DNA of 64,000 bases, taken from Enterobacter mori. Its GTDB lineage: Bacteria; Pseudomonadota; Gammaproteobacteria; Enterobacterales; Enterobacteriaceae. Positions 56,351 through 64,000 of the stretch are shown piece by piece. The first letter of the stretch is position 1. Every line of letters begins with the position of its first letter. Location of the stretch: contig NZ_CP104285.1 of the NCBI RefSeq assembly GCF_025244905.1, forward strand, positions 2,976,001 to 3,040,000, in the 5' to 3' direction. A program made the position numbers and the translations under genes. The notes beneath the pieces are model-generated. The model saw nothing but the letters and a program-made list of their open reading frames with translations, had not been told where the DNA came from and did no database searches.

Positions 56351-58201
56351 TCACAGCTTATCGAGCAGCTTCTTCACGTCCTTGCCGGTTTGGGAATCTT
56401 TATTACGGTCCGCCCAATTATTCAGCCGACGTTTTGCTTCGTCCTGCAGATGCTTACGCAAGATCTGATCGACCTGCAGGCTGTAATTCATCGCCTGCCA
56501 TTTACCGTAAACGTTCAACGGGATCGGCGTCTCTTTCAGGAAATCGACAAGCTCGCCTTCGCCTTCCCATCCGGAAAGCACACGGACGTTAAACCGCGTA
56601 TCCGCCGTCTCTTCCACTAAATCCAGCTTGCCCTCACCCGTTAACGACAGCAGAGAAGACGTTCCCTGCATCTCGTCCAGGGACAGCTTTCCGTTATCCA
56701 GGGTCAGCTCACTGGTAAAGTTATCGAGACGCGTTGCGCTATCGTAGTTTTCTTGCGCTTTGACATTGCTGCTGCGCTCTACCGCCTGTTGCACCAGCTG
56801 CTGGAAGTTGAGGCCTTCCATTCGGGTATCTTTCAGCTCAACGTGCGCCTGACCCTGCCAGTCGCGGCGAAATGCCTCCGCGTCAATCTTCGTGCCGGAG
56901 AAATCCCCCGCCAGCGTCAGCTGCCCCGTGAGGTCAATTGGATAATTGAAGGCTTTAAGGATCGTGCCAATCTCAATGTTTTCAAGGCGTGGCTGGAATT
57001 CGGCGCTGGCCACGTCTTTGCGCACGTCCAGCGTACCCGGCAGCGACATGTGCCCCGCCCCCATCTTGCCGCTGAGTTCAGAGATCACCAGCAGGCCATT
57101 ATGGTTGAACATCTGGCTGCTGACGTCGGTAAAATCAATACCGCGCCAGCGTACGCTGTTGGCTTTCAGCAGGATGTCGGCGGTAAATCCGCGCAGACCG
57201 TTATAATTGGGCTGATCGAGGTTTGAGGAGATCACCGGACGCGGTTTCGCGGCCTGGCTTTGCCCTGTCTGCGCGACGTCGCCGTCAGCCGCTGCGTTCG
57301 GCTGCGGTGGCAGCAGGTTTTCCAGGTTCAGCTTGTCGAACTGCAGATCAAAAACCCATTTCGGTTTTTCAGCAAGCGAGACGCTCGCCTGTCCTTTCAG
57401 GGTACTGTCGTTGGCCTGCAAATTGAGAGTGTTTAGCTCCAGCTGCTTGTTCTCTTCATGCCAGACGGCCTGCAGCGTGCCCTGACCGGTAATCCCTGCT
57501 GTCGGCAGGTCTGCCCCCGTCAGCTGCCAGTTCAGCTGCTGGACATCCGCCGTCAGACGATGGGGATAGTCCGACGCGTTCACGTTAGCCTTCATGGAGA
57601 GGTTCAAATCGCGCTGATCGCGGTTCACCCGCCCGGAGAACTCCACGGTGGCGATATGGTTGGCGTCTTGCTCCATCCTGAGGTTGATGTTGCGCACGGT
57701 GACCTGCTCGTCACCTTCATGCTGGAAAACCAGCACGCTGTCGGCCACTTTCAGGTTACCAATATCGAACGACCAGCCGGTATCAGACGGCTCATCCGGT
57801 AAGGTATTTTCGCGTGGCGCGACAGGGGCATCCGCTTTGCGCACTGCCTCGGTTTGGGGAGTAAGCTGGATCACCGCCCCTTTCAGCATCACCTGGTCAA
57901 CCTGAAGCTGATGGGAGAAGAGCGGGATCAGCGCCACATCAAGGCGCATGTTGTCTGCCGACACCAGCGGCTGAGACGCCCCTGGCGCGGTTAACGACAT
58001 ACGACCCGAGAGAATGCTGAGTTGCGGCCAGACGTGCCAGCGCAGCGGCCCGTCCAGCTTCAGTTCATACCCGCTGCGTGCTTCGACCTGCCGCACCATA
58101 TAAGCACGGAAATCATTGGGGTTAACCAGCAGCACCAACGCAGAAAGGCCAGCCACCAGTACCACCAGCAAAATCATCAGCGTTGTCAGAACTCTTCTCA
58201 T
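56351..58201 (-). CDS. asmA: outer membrane assembly protein AsmA
   Basis: AsmA belongs to the AsmA-like group of bridge-type proteins anchored in the inner membrane, linked to outer membrane lipid homeostasis. Starting at the ATG at 58201 (MRRVLTTLMILLVVLVAGLSALVLL) gives 616 residues, near E. coli AsmA (617). One N-terminal membrane segment covers about residues 5-26 and the rest is periplasmic beta-rich sequence; the C-terminal AsmA domain has LTGQLTLAGDFSGTKIDAEAFRRDWQGQAHVELKDTRMEGLNF. The protein ends VKKLLDKL. It lies 23 bases after dcd in transcription. Confidence 0.95.
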   Translation of the reverse strand: MRRVLTTLMILLVVLVAGLSALVLLVNPNDFRAYMVRQVEARSGYELKLDGPLRWHVWPQLSILSGRMSLTAPGASQPLVSADNMRLDVALIPLFSHQLQVDQVMLKGAVIQLTPQTEAVRKADAPVAPRENTLPDEPSDTGWSFDIGNLKVADSVLVFQHEGDEQVTVRNINLRMEQDANHIATVEFSGRVNRDQRDLNLSMKANVNASDYPHRLTADVQQLNWQLTGADLPTAGITGQGTLQAVWHEENKQLELNTLNLQANDSTLKGQASVSLAEKPKWVFDLQFDKLNLENLLPPQPNAAADGDVAQTGQSQAAKPRPVISSNLDQPNYNGLRGFTADILLKANSVRWRGIDFTDVSSQMFNHNGLLVISELSGKMGAGHMSLPGTLDVRKDVASAEFQPRLENIEIGTILKAFNYPIDLTGQLTLAGDFSGTKIDAEAFRRDWQGQAHVELKDTRMEGLNFQQLVQQAVERSSNVKAQENYDSATRLDNFTSELTLDNGKLSLDEMQGTSSLLSLTGEGKLDLVEETADTRFNVRVLSGWEGEGELVDFLKETPIPLNVYGKWQAMNYSLQVDQILRKHLQDEAKRRLNNWADRNKDSQTGKDVKKLLDKL

Positions 58202-58223
58202 GGCATCCTCAGTGAACGAACAA

Positions 58224-58805
58224 TCAGTCTTTATCAATACGACTGGCAACCGCACCCTGCTGGTCGCGATATTTTGCGTCCTGACGGCGGTTGTAAGGAC
58301 GATCTGCCGGGCCTGTCAGCGGCTCAAAGCTCAACGCGCCAATCATCATGCCCGGGCGCAGCGCCAGAGGCAATTTACCGGCGTTGAAGAACTCCAGCAC
58401 GATGCGGCCAGACCAGCCGGGATCGATACGGTGAGCGGTAACGTGAACCATCAGGCCCAGACGCGCCAGCGAAGAGCGGCCATCCAGCCAGCCCACCAGA
58501 TCGGCAGGCAGCGTCACCGACTCAAAGGTCACTGCCAGCGCCAGTTCGCCAGGATGCAGATAAAACGCCTCGCCCTCATCAAGGACGATTTCGTCACTCA
58601 TCACGCGATCGAGCGCGGCGCTGACTTCATCTTTCGGCCCGCTGAGATCGATAAACGGTGCCGTGTGGCCGCTGAAGGTGCGGAATTTATTCCCCAGGCG
58701 CACGTCGACGGTGACACCGTTAATGCGCTCTACCGGCGGACGCGGGGTGATAGACAGGCGGCCTTCATCCAGCCAGGCTTCTATATCGCGGTCACAAAGA
58801 CGCAT
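58224..58805 (-). CDS. dcd: dCTP deaminase Dcd
   Basis: Dcd deaminates dCTP to dUTP, the main route to dTMP in enterics. The 193-residue protein opens [24 protein letters not shown] and carries the trimer dUTPase-fold motifs [56 protein letters not shown], with the catalytic Glu in VLEFFN. An AGGAGAAAG ribosome binding site precedes the ATG. It shares strand and close spacing with asmA, as in E. coli. Confidence 0.97.
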   Translation of the reverse strand: MRLCDRDIEAWLDEGRLSITPRPPVERINGVTVDVRLGNKFRTFSGHTAPFIDLSGPKDEVSAALDRVMSDEIVLDEGEAFYLHPGELALAVTFESVTLPADLVGWLDGRSSLARLGLMVHVTAHRIDPGWSGRIVLEFFNAGKLPLALRPGMMIGALSFEPLTGPADRPYNRRQDAKYRDQQGAVASRIDKD

Positions 58806-58896
58806 GGCACTTTCTCCTTTCGTGCATCGTGCCCCGCAACCGTATGGCCACAGGGCAAAACCAGGTTATCTCTGAACGGTACACAATTCGCGCGGC

Positions 58897-59538
58897 TTAT
58901 TCAAAAAACTGGCTGATTTTCGCTTTTAAGATATCAATAGCAATACGGTTTTTACCGCCGCGAGGCACGATAATATCGGCGTATTGCTTAGATGGCTCGA
59001 TAAATTGCAGGAACATTGGACGCACGGTTTTCTGGTATTGCGCCATGACGGAGTCCATGGAACGACCGCGTTCGTTAACGTCGCGCTTGATGCGGCGCAT
59101 CAAACAGATATCCAGCGGCGTATCGACGAAAATGGAGAAATTCATCGACTCGCGCAGACGAGCATCGGTCAGCAGCAGGATGCCTTCAAGGATAATGACT
59201 TTTTTCGGTTCAATGTGAACCGTTTCCTGCGTACGGGTGTGTTCTACGTAACTGTAGACCGGCAGTTCAATGGCCGTACCGTTTTTAAGTGACTGAAGAT
59301 GCTGGAACAACAAGCTGTGATCCATCGCACTGGGGTGGTCATAGTTGGTTTTGACGCGCTCTTCCATCGAAAGATGGGATTGGTCTTTGTAATAGCTGTC
59401 TTCGGGAATGACGCCGATGTGCTCATCACCGACTTGTTCACGCAATTCGCGATAAAGCGTACTGGCAATTAGACTCTTACCTGAAGCCGATGCGCCGGCG
59501 ATGCCTATGATGACGCACTGATGAGACTTATCAGTCAT
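58897..59538 (-). CDS. udk: uridine/cytidine kinase Udk
   Basis: Udk phosphorylates uridine and cytidine with GTP or ATP in pyrimidine salvage. The 213-residue P-loop protein has Walker A GASASGKS at residues 15-22, the segment [34 protein letters not shown], and [17 protein letters not shown]. It lies about 91 bases before dcd in the same direction. Its own promoter region should be in the 343-base gap upstream. Confidence 0.97.
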   Translation of the reverse strand: MTDKSHQCVIIGIAGASASGKSLIASTLYRELREQVGDEHIGVIPEDSYYKDQSHLSMEERVKTNYDHPSAMDHSLLFQHLQSLKNGTAIELPVYSYVEHTRTQETVHIEPKKVIILEGILLLTDARLRESMNFSIFVDTPLDICLMRRIKRDVNERGRSMDSVMAQYQKTVRPMFLQFIEPSKQYADIIVPRGGKNRIAIDILKAKISQFFE

Positions 59539-59881
59539 AAATTTAGCGACCTGATTAACCTGGATGTTAAGGAAGGACGACGCCGGAGCGTCAAACGCGG
59601 CAATTATAGGGATTTCGCGGGCGTGATACCAGTCGAAAGCGCAGGTTATGCGAGACGGCCTGAAAAGTGTCTTTTTACTCCCTGAGTGAAATTTTAATGC
59701 CTGCTTTTTCGGCGTTCACCCGAAATTTTTCCCGGAGTAACTATTTAATAAGTCTATGATGTCAAAATCTGAGCAGTCAGCATATGATTTGTAAATTGTT
59801 TGTACTAGCATAAACGAAATTAATCCTTTCACGCGCCCGGACCTCGCTCCTGACGGCATGGCGTCCCTGGATAGAGCGGTA
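59539..59881. other. intergenic region between divergent udk and yegE
   Basis: This 343-base gap has no credible gene on either strand; the small ORFs that enter it lack codon bias and family likeness. It must hold the udk promoter (minus) and the yegE promoter (plus). An AT-rich stretch near 59760-59825 (TTGTAAATTGTTTGTACTAG) is a likely promoter zone for yegE, but no pair of hexamers stood out. Confidence 0.5.
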
Positions 59882-62800
59882 ATGAATAAACAATACCAAC
59901 GGGTTTTGGTTACCACCCCACATCCTTTATTACGACTTGTCTGCCTGGGCCTGGTCACCTTCATTTTTACCCTATTTTCTCTTGAGCTGACCCGCTTTGG
60001 TACGCTGCTGGCACCGCTGTGGTTCCCGACGTCCATCATGATGGTGGCCTTTTATCGCCACGCCGGGAAAATGTGGCCCGGTATTGCGTTGGCCTGTTCG
60101 TTCGGCAATATTCTGGCCTCGTGGATGCTGTTCTCATGGGGATCCCTCAACCTCGCCTATACCTTTGTGAATATTATCGAGGCGTGCGTTGGGGCGTTAC
60201 TGCTGCGCAAACTCCTCCCCTGGTACAACCCGCTGCAGAACCTTAACGACTGGATCCGCCTGGCCGTGGGCAGTGCGTTGATCCCGCCTCTTGTGGGCGG
60301 GGTACTGGTTTATTTACTGGTACCGAGCACAGACCCCCTGCGTAATTTCCTCATCTGGGTGTTGTCGGAATCCATCGGCGCGCTGGCGCTGGTGCCATTA
60401 GGGCTGCTGTTTAAACCCCACTACCTGCTGCGTCACCGTAACCCGAAACTGCTACTGGAAACGCTGGTGACAACGGGTATAACGCTGGTTCTCTGCTGGG
60501 CGGCGATCACCTGGCTCCCGTGGCCTTTCACCTGCGTCATCGTCCTGCTGATGTGGAGCGCCGTTCGCCTGCCGCGGATGGAAGCCTACCTGGTATTTTT
60601 AGCCACTATCATGATGGTCTCCCTGATGATGGCGAGAAACCCGGCGTCCATAACGCCGCAGAATGTTATCGTTGCGTTCAACGCGCCCTGGCTCCCCTTC
60701 CTGATGATGCTGCTCCCCGCCAACGTCATGACCATGGTGATGTACGCGTTTCGCGCCGAACGCAAGCACATCACCGAAAGCGAAGAGCGTTTTCGTAATG
60801 CGATGGAGTATTCCGCCATCGGTATGGCGCTGGTGGGGATCGAAGGCCAGTGGCTGCAGGCCAACAAAGCGTTGTGCAATTTCCTTGGCTATAGTCAGGC
60901 GGAGCTTCAGTCCCTCACCTTCCAGCAGTTGACCTGGCCTGAGGATTTGAACACCGATCTGGAGCAACTTGAGCAACTGGTCAGCGGCGAAATTAATACC
61001 TACACGCTGGAGAAACGCTATTACACCCGTAACGGCGAGGTTGTCTGGGCGCTGCTCGCCGTCTCCGTTGTTCGTCATGCTGACGGCACGCCCCTCTATT
61101 TTATCGCCCAGATTGAAGATATTAACGACCTGAAACAAACCGAGTGGGTCAACAAACGCCTGATGGAGCGCATTACGCTCGCCAACGAAGCGGGCGGGAT
61201 TGGCATCTGGGAGTGGGATCTGGAGCCGGATATCATCAGCTGGGACAAGCGGATGTTCGAGCTTTACGACATCCCGCCGCACATCAAACCGACCTGGCAG
61301 CTCTGGCATGACGCCATGGTGCCAGAAGACCGGGAGCACGCCGAAAAAGTGCTACGCGATTCATTAATCGCAAGGCTGCCGTTTAAGCTGGAATTTCGCA
61401 TTCGGGTGAAGGACGGCATTCGCCACATTCGTTCGCTGGCGAATCGGGTGCTGAACAAGCAGGGCGAGGTGGAACGCCTGCTCGGCATCAATATGGATAT
61501 GACCGAGGTGAAGCAGCTTAACGAAGCGCTGTTCCAGGAAAAGGAGCGTCTGCATATTACGCTCGACTCCATCGGCGAAGCGGTGATCTGTACCGACATC
61601 GACATGAACGTCACCTTTATGAACCCGGTCGCCGAGAAAATGAGCGGCTGGCCGCAAACCGAAGCCATTGGACAACCGATCCTGCGCGTGCTGCATATTA
61701 CCTTTGGCGAAAATGGGCCGTTGATGGAGAACATCCACAGCGGCGATATGTCACGGTCAGATATCGAACAGGACGTAGTGCTCAACTGCCGCAACGGCGG
61801 GAGCTTCGACATTCACTACAGCATCACCCCATTAAGTACCCTGGATGGACACAATATTGGCTCCGTACTGGTGATTCAGGACGTGACCGAGTCGCGTAAA
61901 ATGCTGCGTCAGCTGAGCTATAGCGCCTCCCATGATGCGCTAACCCGGCTCGCAAACCGCGTCAGTTTCGAGAACCATCTCAAACGCCTGCTGCAAACGG
62001 TGCAGGAGACGCACCAGCGTCATGCCCTGGTGTTTATCGATCTCGATCGCTTCAAAGCCGTTAACGATACGGCAGGTCATGCCGCGGGTGACGCCCTCCT
62101 GCGGGAGCTCTCATCCCTCATGCTGACCATGCTGCGTTCAAGCGATGTTCTGGCGCGGCTGGGCGGGGATGAGTTTGGTCTGCTGCTACCGGACTGCAAT
62201 CTCGAAAGCGCGCGCTATATCGCGGGACGGCTGATCAACACCATCAATAACTACCACTTCACGTGGGAAGGACGGCTGCACCGGATCGGCGCCAGCGCGG
62301 GTATCACGCTGATTGATGAGAGTAACCATCAGGCGGCGGAAGTGATGTCTCAGGCAGATATCGCCTGCTATGCCTCGAAAAACAGCGGACGTGGTGTGGT
62401 AACACTCTACGAGCCACAGCAGGAGCGGATCCACAGCAACCGCAGTATGATGTCACTGGACGAGCAGTGGCATATGATCAAAGACAATCATCTGATGATG
62501 ATAGCCCGCAGCGTGGCCTCCCCGCGCATTCCGGAAAGCGCCAGCTTCTGGCTGCTGTCGCTTCGCCTGTGGACCAGCCAGGGTGAGATGCAGGAAGAGC
62601 ATGCCTTCCGATCAGGTCTGGCGGAGCCTGAACTGCTGCACGCCCTCGACAGGCGGATCTTCAACGAGTTCTTCCGTACCTTTGCCGCGCCCGTCGCCGC
62701 AAAAGGCATGGGCGTTGCCCTGCCGCTCTCGGAAGCCGGATTAGCCAGCGTCACGCTGGTGGATGAACTGCTCGATTTGCTTGAGAAAGGCCCGCTGCCC

Positions 62801-63211
62801 GGCCGTCTGCTGCATCTGGTTATCCCCGTTGACGTGGTGCGCAATCCGGATGAAAACGCGCAGCGTAATTTGCAAAAACTCCGCCATGCGGGCTGCCGCG
62901 TGGTATTAAGCCATGTGGGACGCGATATGAATGACGTTAACCACCTGAGCCCCAACATGGCGGATTATCTGATGCTGGATACCGACGTGGTTAACAACGT
63001 TCACGGCAATTTGATGGACGAAATGATGGTGACCATTATCCAGGGGCACGCACAGCGTCTGGGGATGAAAACCCTCGCGGGACCCTGCCATCAGCCGATC
63101 GTTATGGATACGCTTTCAGGCATTGGTATCGACTTCATATACGGCGATACCATCGCTGAAGCGCAGCCGCTGGAGCTACTGCTGAATACCAGTTACTTCG
63201 CCATCAATTAA
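59882..63211 (+). CDS. yegE: diguanylate cyclase DgcE (YegE) with MASE1, PAS, GGDEF and degenerate EAL domains
   Basis: DgcE makes cyclic di-GMP from GTP and in E. coli feeds the curli and biofilm switch. The start at 59882 (MNKQYQRVLVTTPHPLLRLVCLG) gives 1109 residues; an ATG 24 bases earlier is less like the family. Residues about 1-290 are an 8-segment MASE1 membrane sensor; three PAS domains span about 300-675 (ESEERFRNAMEYSAIGMALVG and following). The GGDEF domain at about 680-840 has an intact active site GGDEF at about 761-765 and VFIDLDRFKAVND upstream. The last 250 residues are EAL-like but lack the EAL motif, so phosphodiesterase activity is unlikely. The 3' end overlaps convergent alkA by 36 bases. 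Confidence 0.95.
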   Translation: MNKQYQRVLVTTPHPLLRLVCLGLVTFIFTLFSLELTRFGTLLAPLWFPTSIMMVAFYRHAGKMWPGIALACSFGNILASWMLFSWGSLNLAYTFVNIIEACVGALLLRKLLPWYNPLQNLNDWIRLAVGSALIPPLVGGVLVYLLVPSTDPLRNFLIWVLSESIGALALVPLGLLFKPHYLLRHRNPKLLLETLVTTGITLVLCWAAITWLPWPFTCVIVLLMWSAVRLPRMEAYLVFLATIMMVSLMMARNPASITPQNVIVAFNAPWLPFLMMLLPANVMTMVMYAFRAERKHITESEERFRNAMEYSAIGMALVGIEGQWLQANKALCNFLGYSQAELQSLTFQQLTWPEDLNTDLEQLEQLVSGEINTYTLEKRYYTRNGEVVWALLAVSVVRHADGTPLYFIAQIEDINDLKQTEWVNKRLMERITLANEAGGIGIWEWDLEPDIISWDKRMFELYDIPPHIKPTWQLWHDAMVPEDREHAEKVLRDSLIARLPFKLEFRIRVKDGIRHIRSLANRVLNKQGEVERLLGINMDMTEVKQLNEALFQEKERLHITLDSIGEAVICTDIDMNVTFMNPVAEKMSGWPQTEAIGQPILRVLHITFGENGPLMENIHSGDMSRSDIEQDVVLNCRNGGSFDIHYSITPLSTLDGHNIGSVLVIQDVTESRKMLRQLSYSASHDALTRLANRVSFENHLKRLLQTVQETHQRHALVFIDLDRFKAVNDTAGHAAGDALLRELSSLMLTMLRSSDVLARLGGDEFGLLLPDCNLESARYIAGRLINTINNYHFTWEGRLHRIGASAGITLIDESNHQAAEVMSQADIACYASKNSGRGVVTLYEPQQERIHSNRSMMSLDEQWHMIKDNHLMMIARSVASPRIPESASFWLLSLRLWTSQGEMQEEHAFRSGLAEPELLHALDRRIFNEFFRTFAAPVAAKGMGVALPLSEAGLASVTLVDELLDLLEKGPLPGRLLHLVIPVDVVRNPDENAQRNLQKLRHAGCRVVLSHVGRDMNDVNHLSPNMADYLMLDTDVVNNVHGNLMDEMMVTIIQGHAQRLGMKTLAGPCHQPIVMDTLSGIGIDFIYGDTIAEAQPLELLLNTSYFAIN

Positions 63212-64000
63212 GGGTGACCAGCCGTCGGTATACCAGATGTGCAACAGCGCATAGGAGCGCCACGGCTGCCAGCGTTCGGCATAGCGACGGATTTGCGCGG
63301 GCGTCATGCCCGCGAAGCGTTGCTTAATCAGATAATCATCCGGAAGAAAGACATCTTTCGCCTGCCAGCCGCGCAGGGCCAGATAGTTTGCCGTCCAGCG
63401 ACCAATTCCCGGCCGCTGCTGCAGCGCCTTCATCCCGGCCTCGATATCCGCGGGCGGGGAAAGCGGAAACGTCCCATCGATCACCGACTGTGCCAGATGA
63501 ATCAACGACTCCGCGCGCTTTACCGGCATGCCCAACGCTTTTAACGCCAGCGGGTCCGCTGCCGCCAGCGCGTCCGGCGTGGGGAAACAGAGATAGCCCG
63601 GACAATCTGCCACCGGTTCGCCGCACAGCGCCACCACGCGCGACGTCAATTTCGCCGCCATCGCCACGCTCACCAGCTGCCCGAGAATGGCCCGAACGCC
63701 CTGTTCGTAGGCATCCATTGCTCCCGGCAAACGCAAGCCCGGCCGGGCAGCACCGAGATCGCCCAGCGTATCCGCGATCTCCTGCGGGTTGCAGGCGAGA
63801 TCGAACAGGCGCGCTATACGTTCAAGGCAGGTCTGTGCCACCGGGATTAACCCCGGACTGAGCGTCACGGTCAGCGTATGGGCCGCGATATCCGGCGTAA
63901 CGCGAAAGATCCCCTGATGCCCTTCGCAGGCAAAACTGCGCTCGTAGTCGTCGTGCGTGACGGTTTCAATACCCGTGACCGCACGCGCGCCAAGAAAGCT
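63176..64000 (-). CDS. alkA: DNA-3-methyladenine glycosylase II AlkA (5' end beyond window)
   Basis: AlkA removes 3-methyladenine and other alkylated bases. The window includes 274 codons to the TAG at 63176-63178; the first residues lie past 64000. The visible start reads SFLGARAVTGIETVTHDDYERSFAC, corresponding to about residue 15 of E. coli AlkA. The helix-hairpin-helix region has LQQRPGIGRWTANYLALRGWQAKDVFLPDDYLIKQRF, with the catalytic Asp in LPDDYL. The end (TDGWSPLIDGEVTGIQQ) is longer than in E. coli and lies within yegE, so the last 11 codons overlap it. Ada control is known in E. coli but its promoter is outside the window. Confidence 0.96.
   Translation of the reverse strand, partial: SFLGARAVTGIETVTHDDYERSFACEGHQGIFRVTPDIAAHTLTVTLSPGLIPVAQTCLERIARLFDLACNPQEIADTLGDLGAARPGLRLPGAMDAYEQGVRAILGQLVSVAMAAKLTSRVVALCGEPVADCPGYLCFPTPDALAAADPLALKALGMPVKRAESLIHLAQSVIDGTFPLSPPADIEAGMKALQQRPGIGRWTANYLALRGWQAKDVFLPDDYLIKQRFAGMTPAQIRRYAERWQPWRSYALLHIWYTDGWSPLIDGEVTGIQQ

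Overview
The window is a contiguous piece of a chromosome from an Enterobacteriaceae member close to Enterobacter (Enterobacter, Lelliottia or Leclercia type). This is inferred from near-complete gene-order and protein similarity to the E. coli yeeY-his-wzz-gnd-O-antigen-galF-wca-yegH-asmA-dcd-udk-yegE-alkA segment, the presence of the Klebsiella/Enterobacter-type UDP-glucuronate 4-epimerase gene next to wzz, and ERIC and REP/BIME repeats. No tRNA, rRNA, CRISPR array, insertion sequence or prophage was seen.

Layout. 1-1341: yeeY (cut by the window edge) and yeeZ, minus strand. 1446-8761: complete histidine operon hisLGDCBHAFI on the plus strand, with promoter, leader peptide, pause hairpin, attenuator and terminator. 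8771-17450: chain-length regulator wzzB, then uge (+), ugd, rfbA and rfbB (an rmlBA pair without rmlC or rmlD), gnd, and wbaP. 17465-29810: a horizontally acquired, AT-rich O-antigen cluster in transcription order pseB-pseC-pseF-pseG/H (fused)-pseI-wzx-KpsS1-like glycosyltransferase-wzy-GT2-DUF4422 glycosyltransferase-glf-wbaP, read on the minus strand behind a JUMPstart/ops element. 30184-31080: galF. 31257-53984: the full 20-gene colanic acid cluster wza-wzb-wzc-wcaABCDEF-gmd-fcl-gmm-wcaI-cpsB-cpsG-wcaJ-wzxC-wcaKLM, minus strand, behind a second JUMPstart/ops and a probable RcsAB box. 54679-64000: yegH, asmA, dcd, udk, yegE (dgcE) and alkA (cut by the window edge).

How the genes work together. 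The pse genes encode every enzyme needed to turn UDP-GlcNAc into CMP-pseudaminic acid, glf supplies UDP-galactofuranose and WbaP starts the repeat unit with galactose-1-phosphate on undecaprenyl phosphate. Three glycosyltransferases plus WbaP predict a four-sugar O-unit carrying Pse and Galf, flipped by Wzx, polymerised by Wzy and length-controlled by WzzB. The colanic acid cluster makes a second polysaccharide. Both clusters look RfaH-controlled through ops.

The most interesting content is the pseudaminic acid O-antigen locus: the PseG-PseH fusion, the candidate retaining pseudaminyltransferase, and the DUF4422/glf pairing. Also of note are the orphan rmlBA pair, an inverted pair of ~100-bp palindromic elements that bracket 12 kb of the colanic acid cluster, and an ERIC element that provides the stop codon of wcaD. 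Starts were adjusted where family alignment and ribosome binding sites favoured an internal start. All similarity statements are from memory of the families, not from a search.
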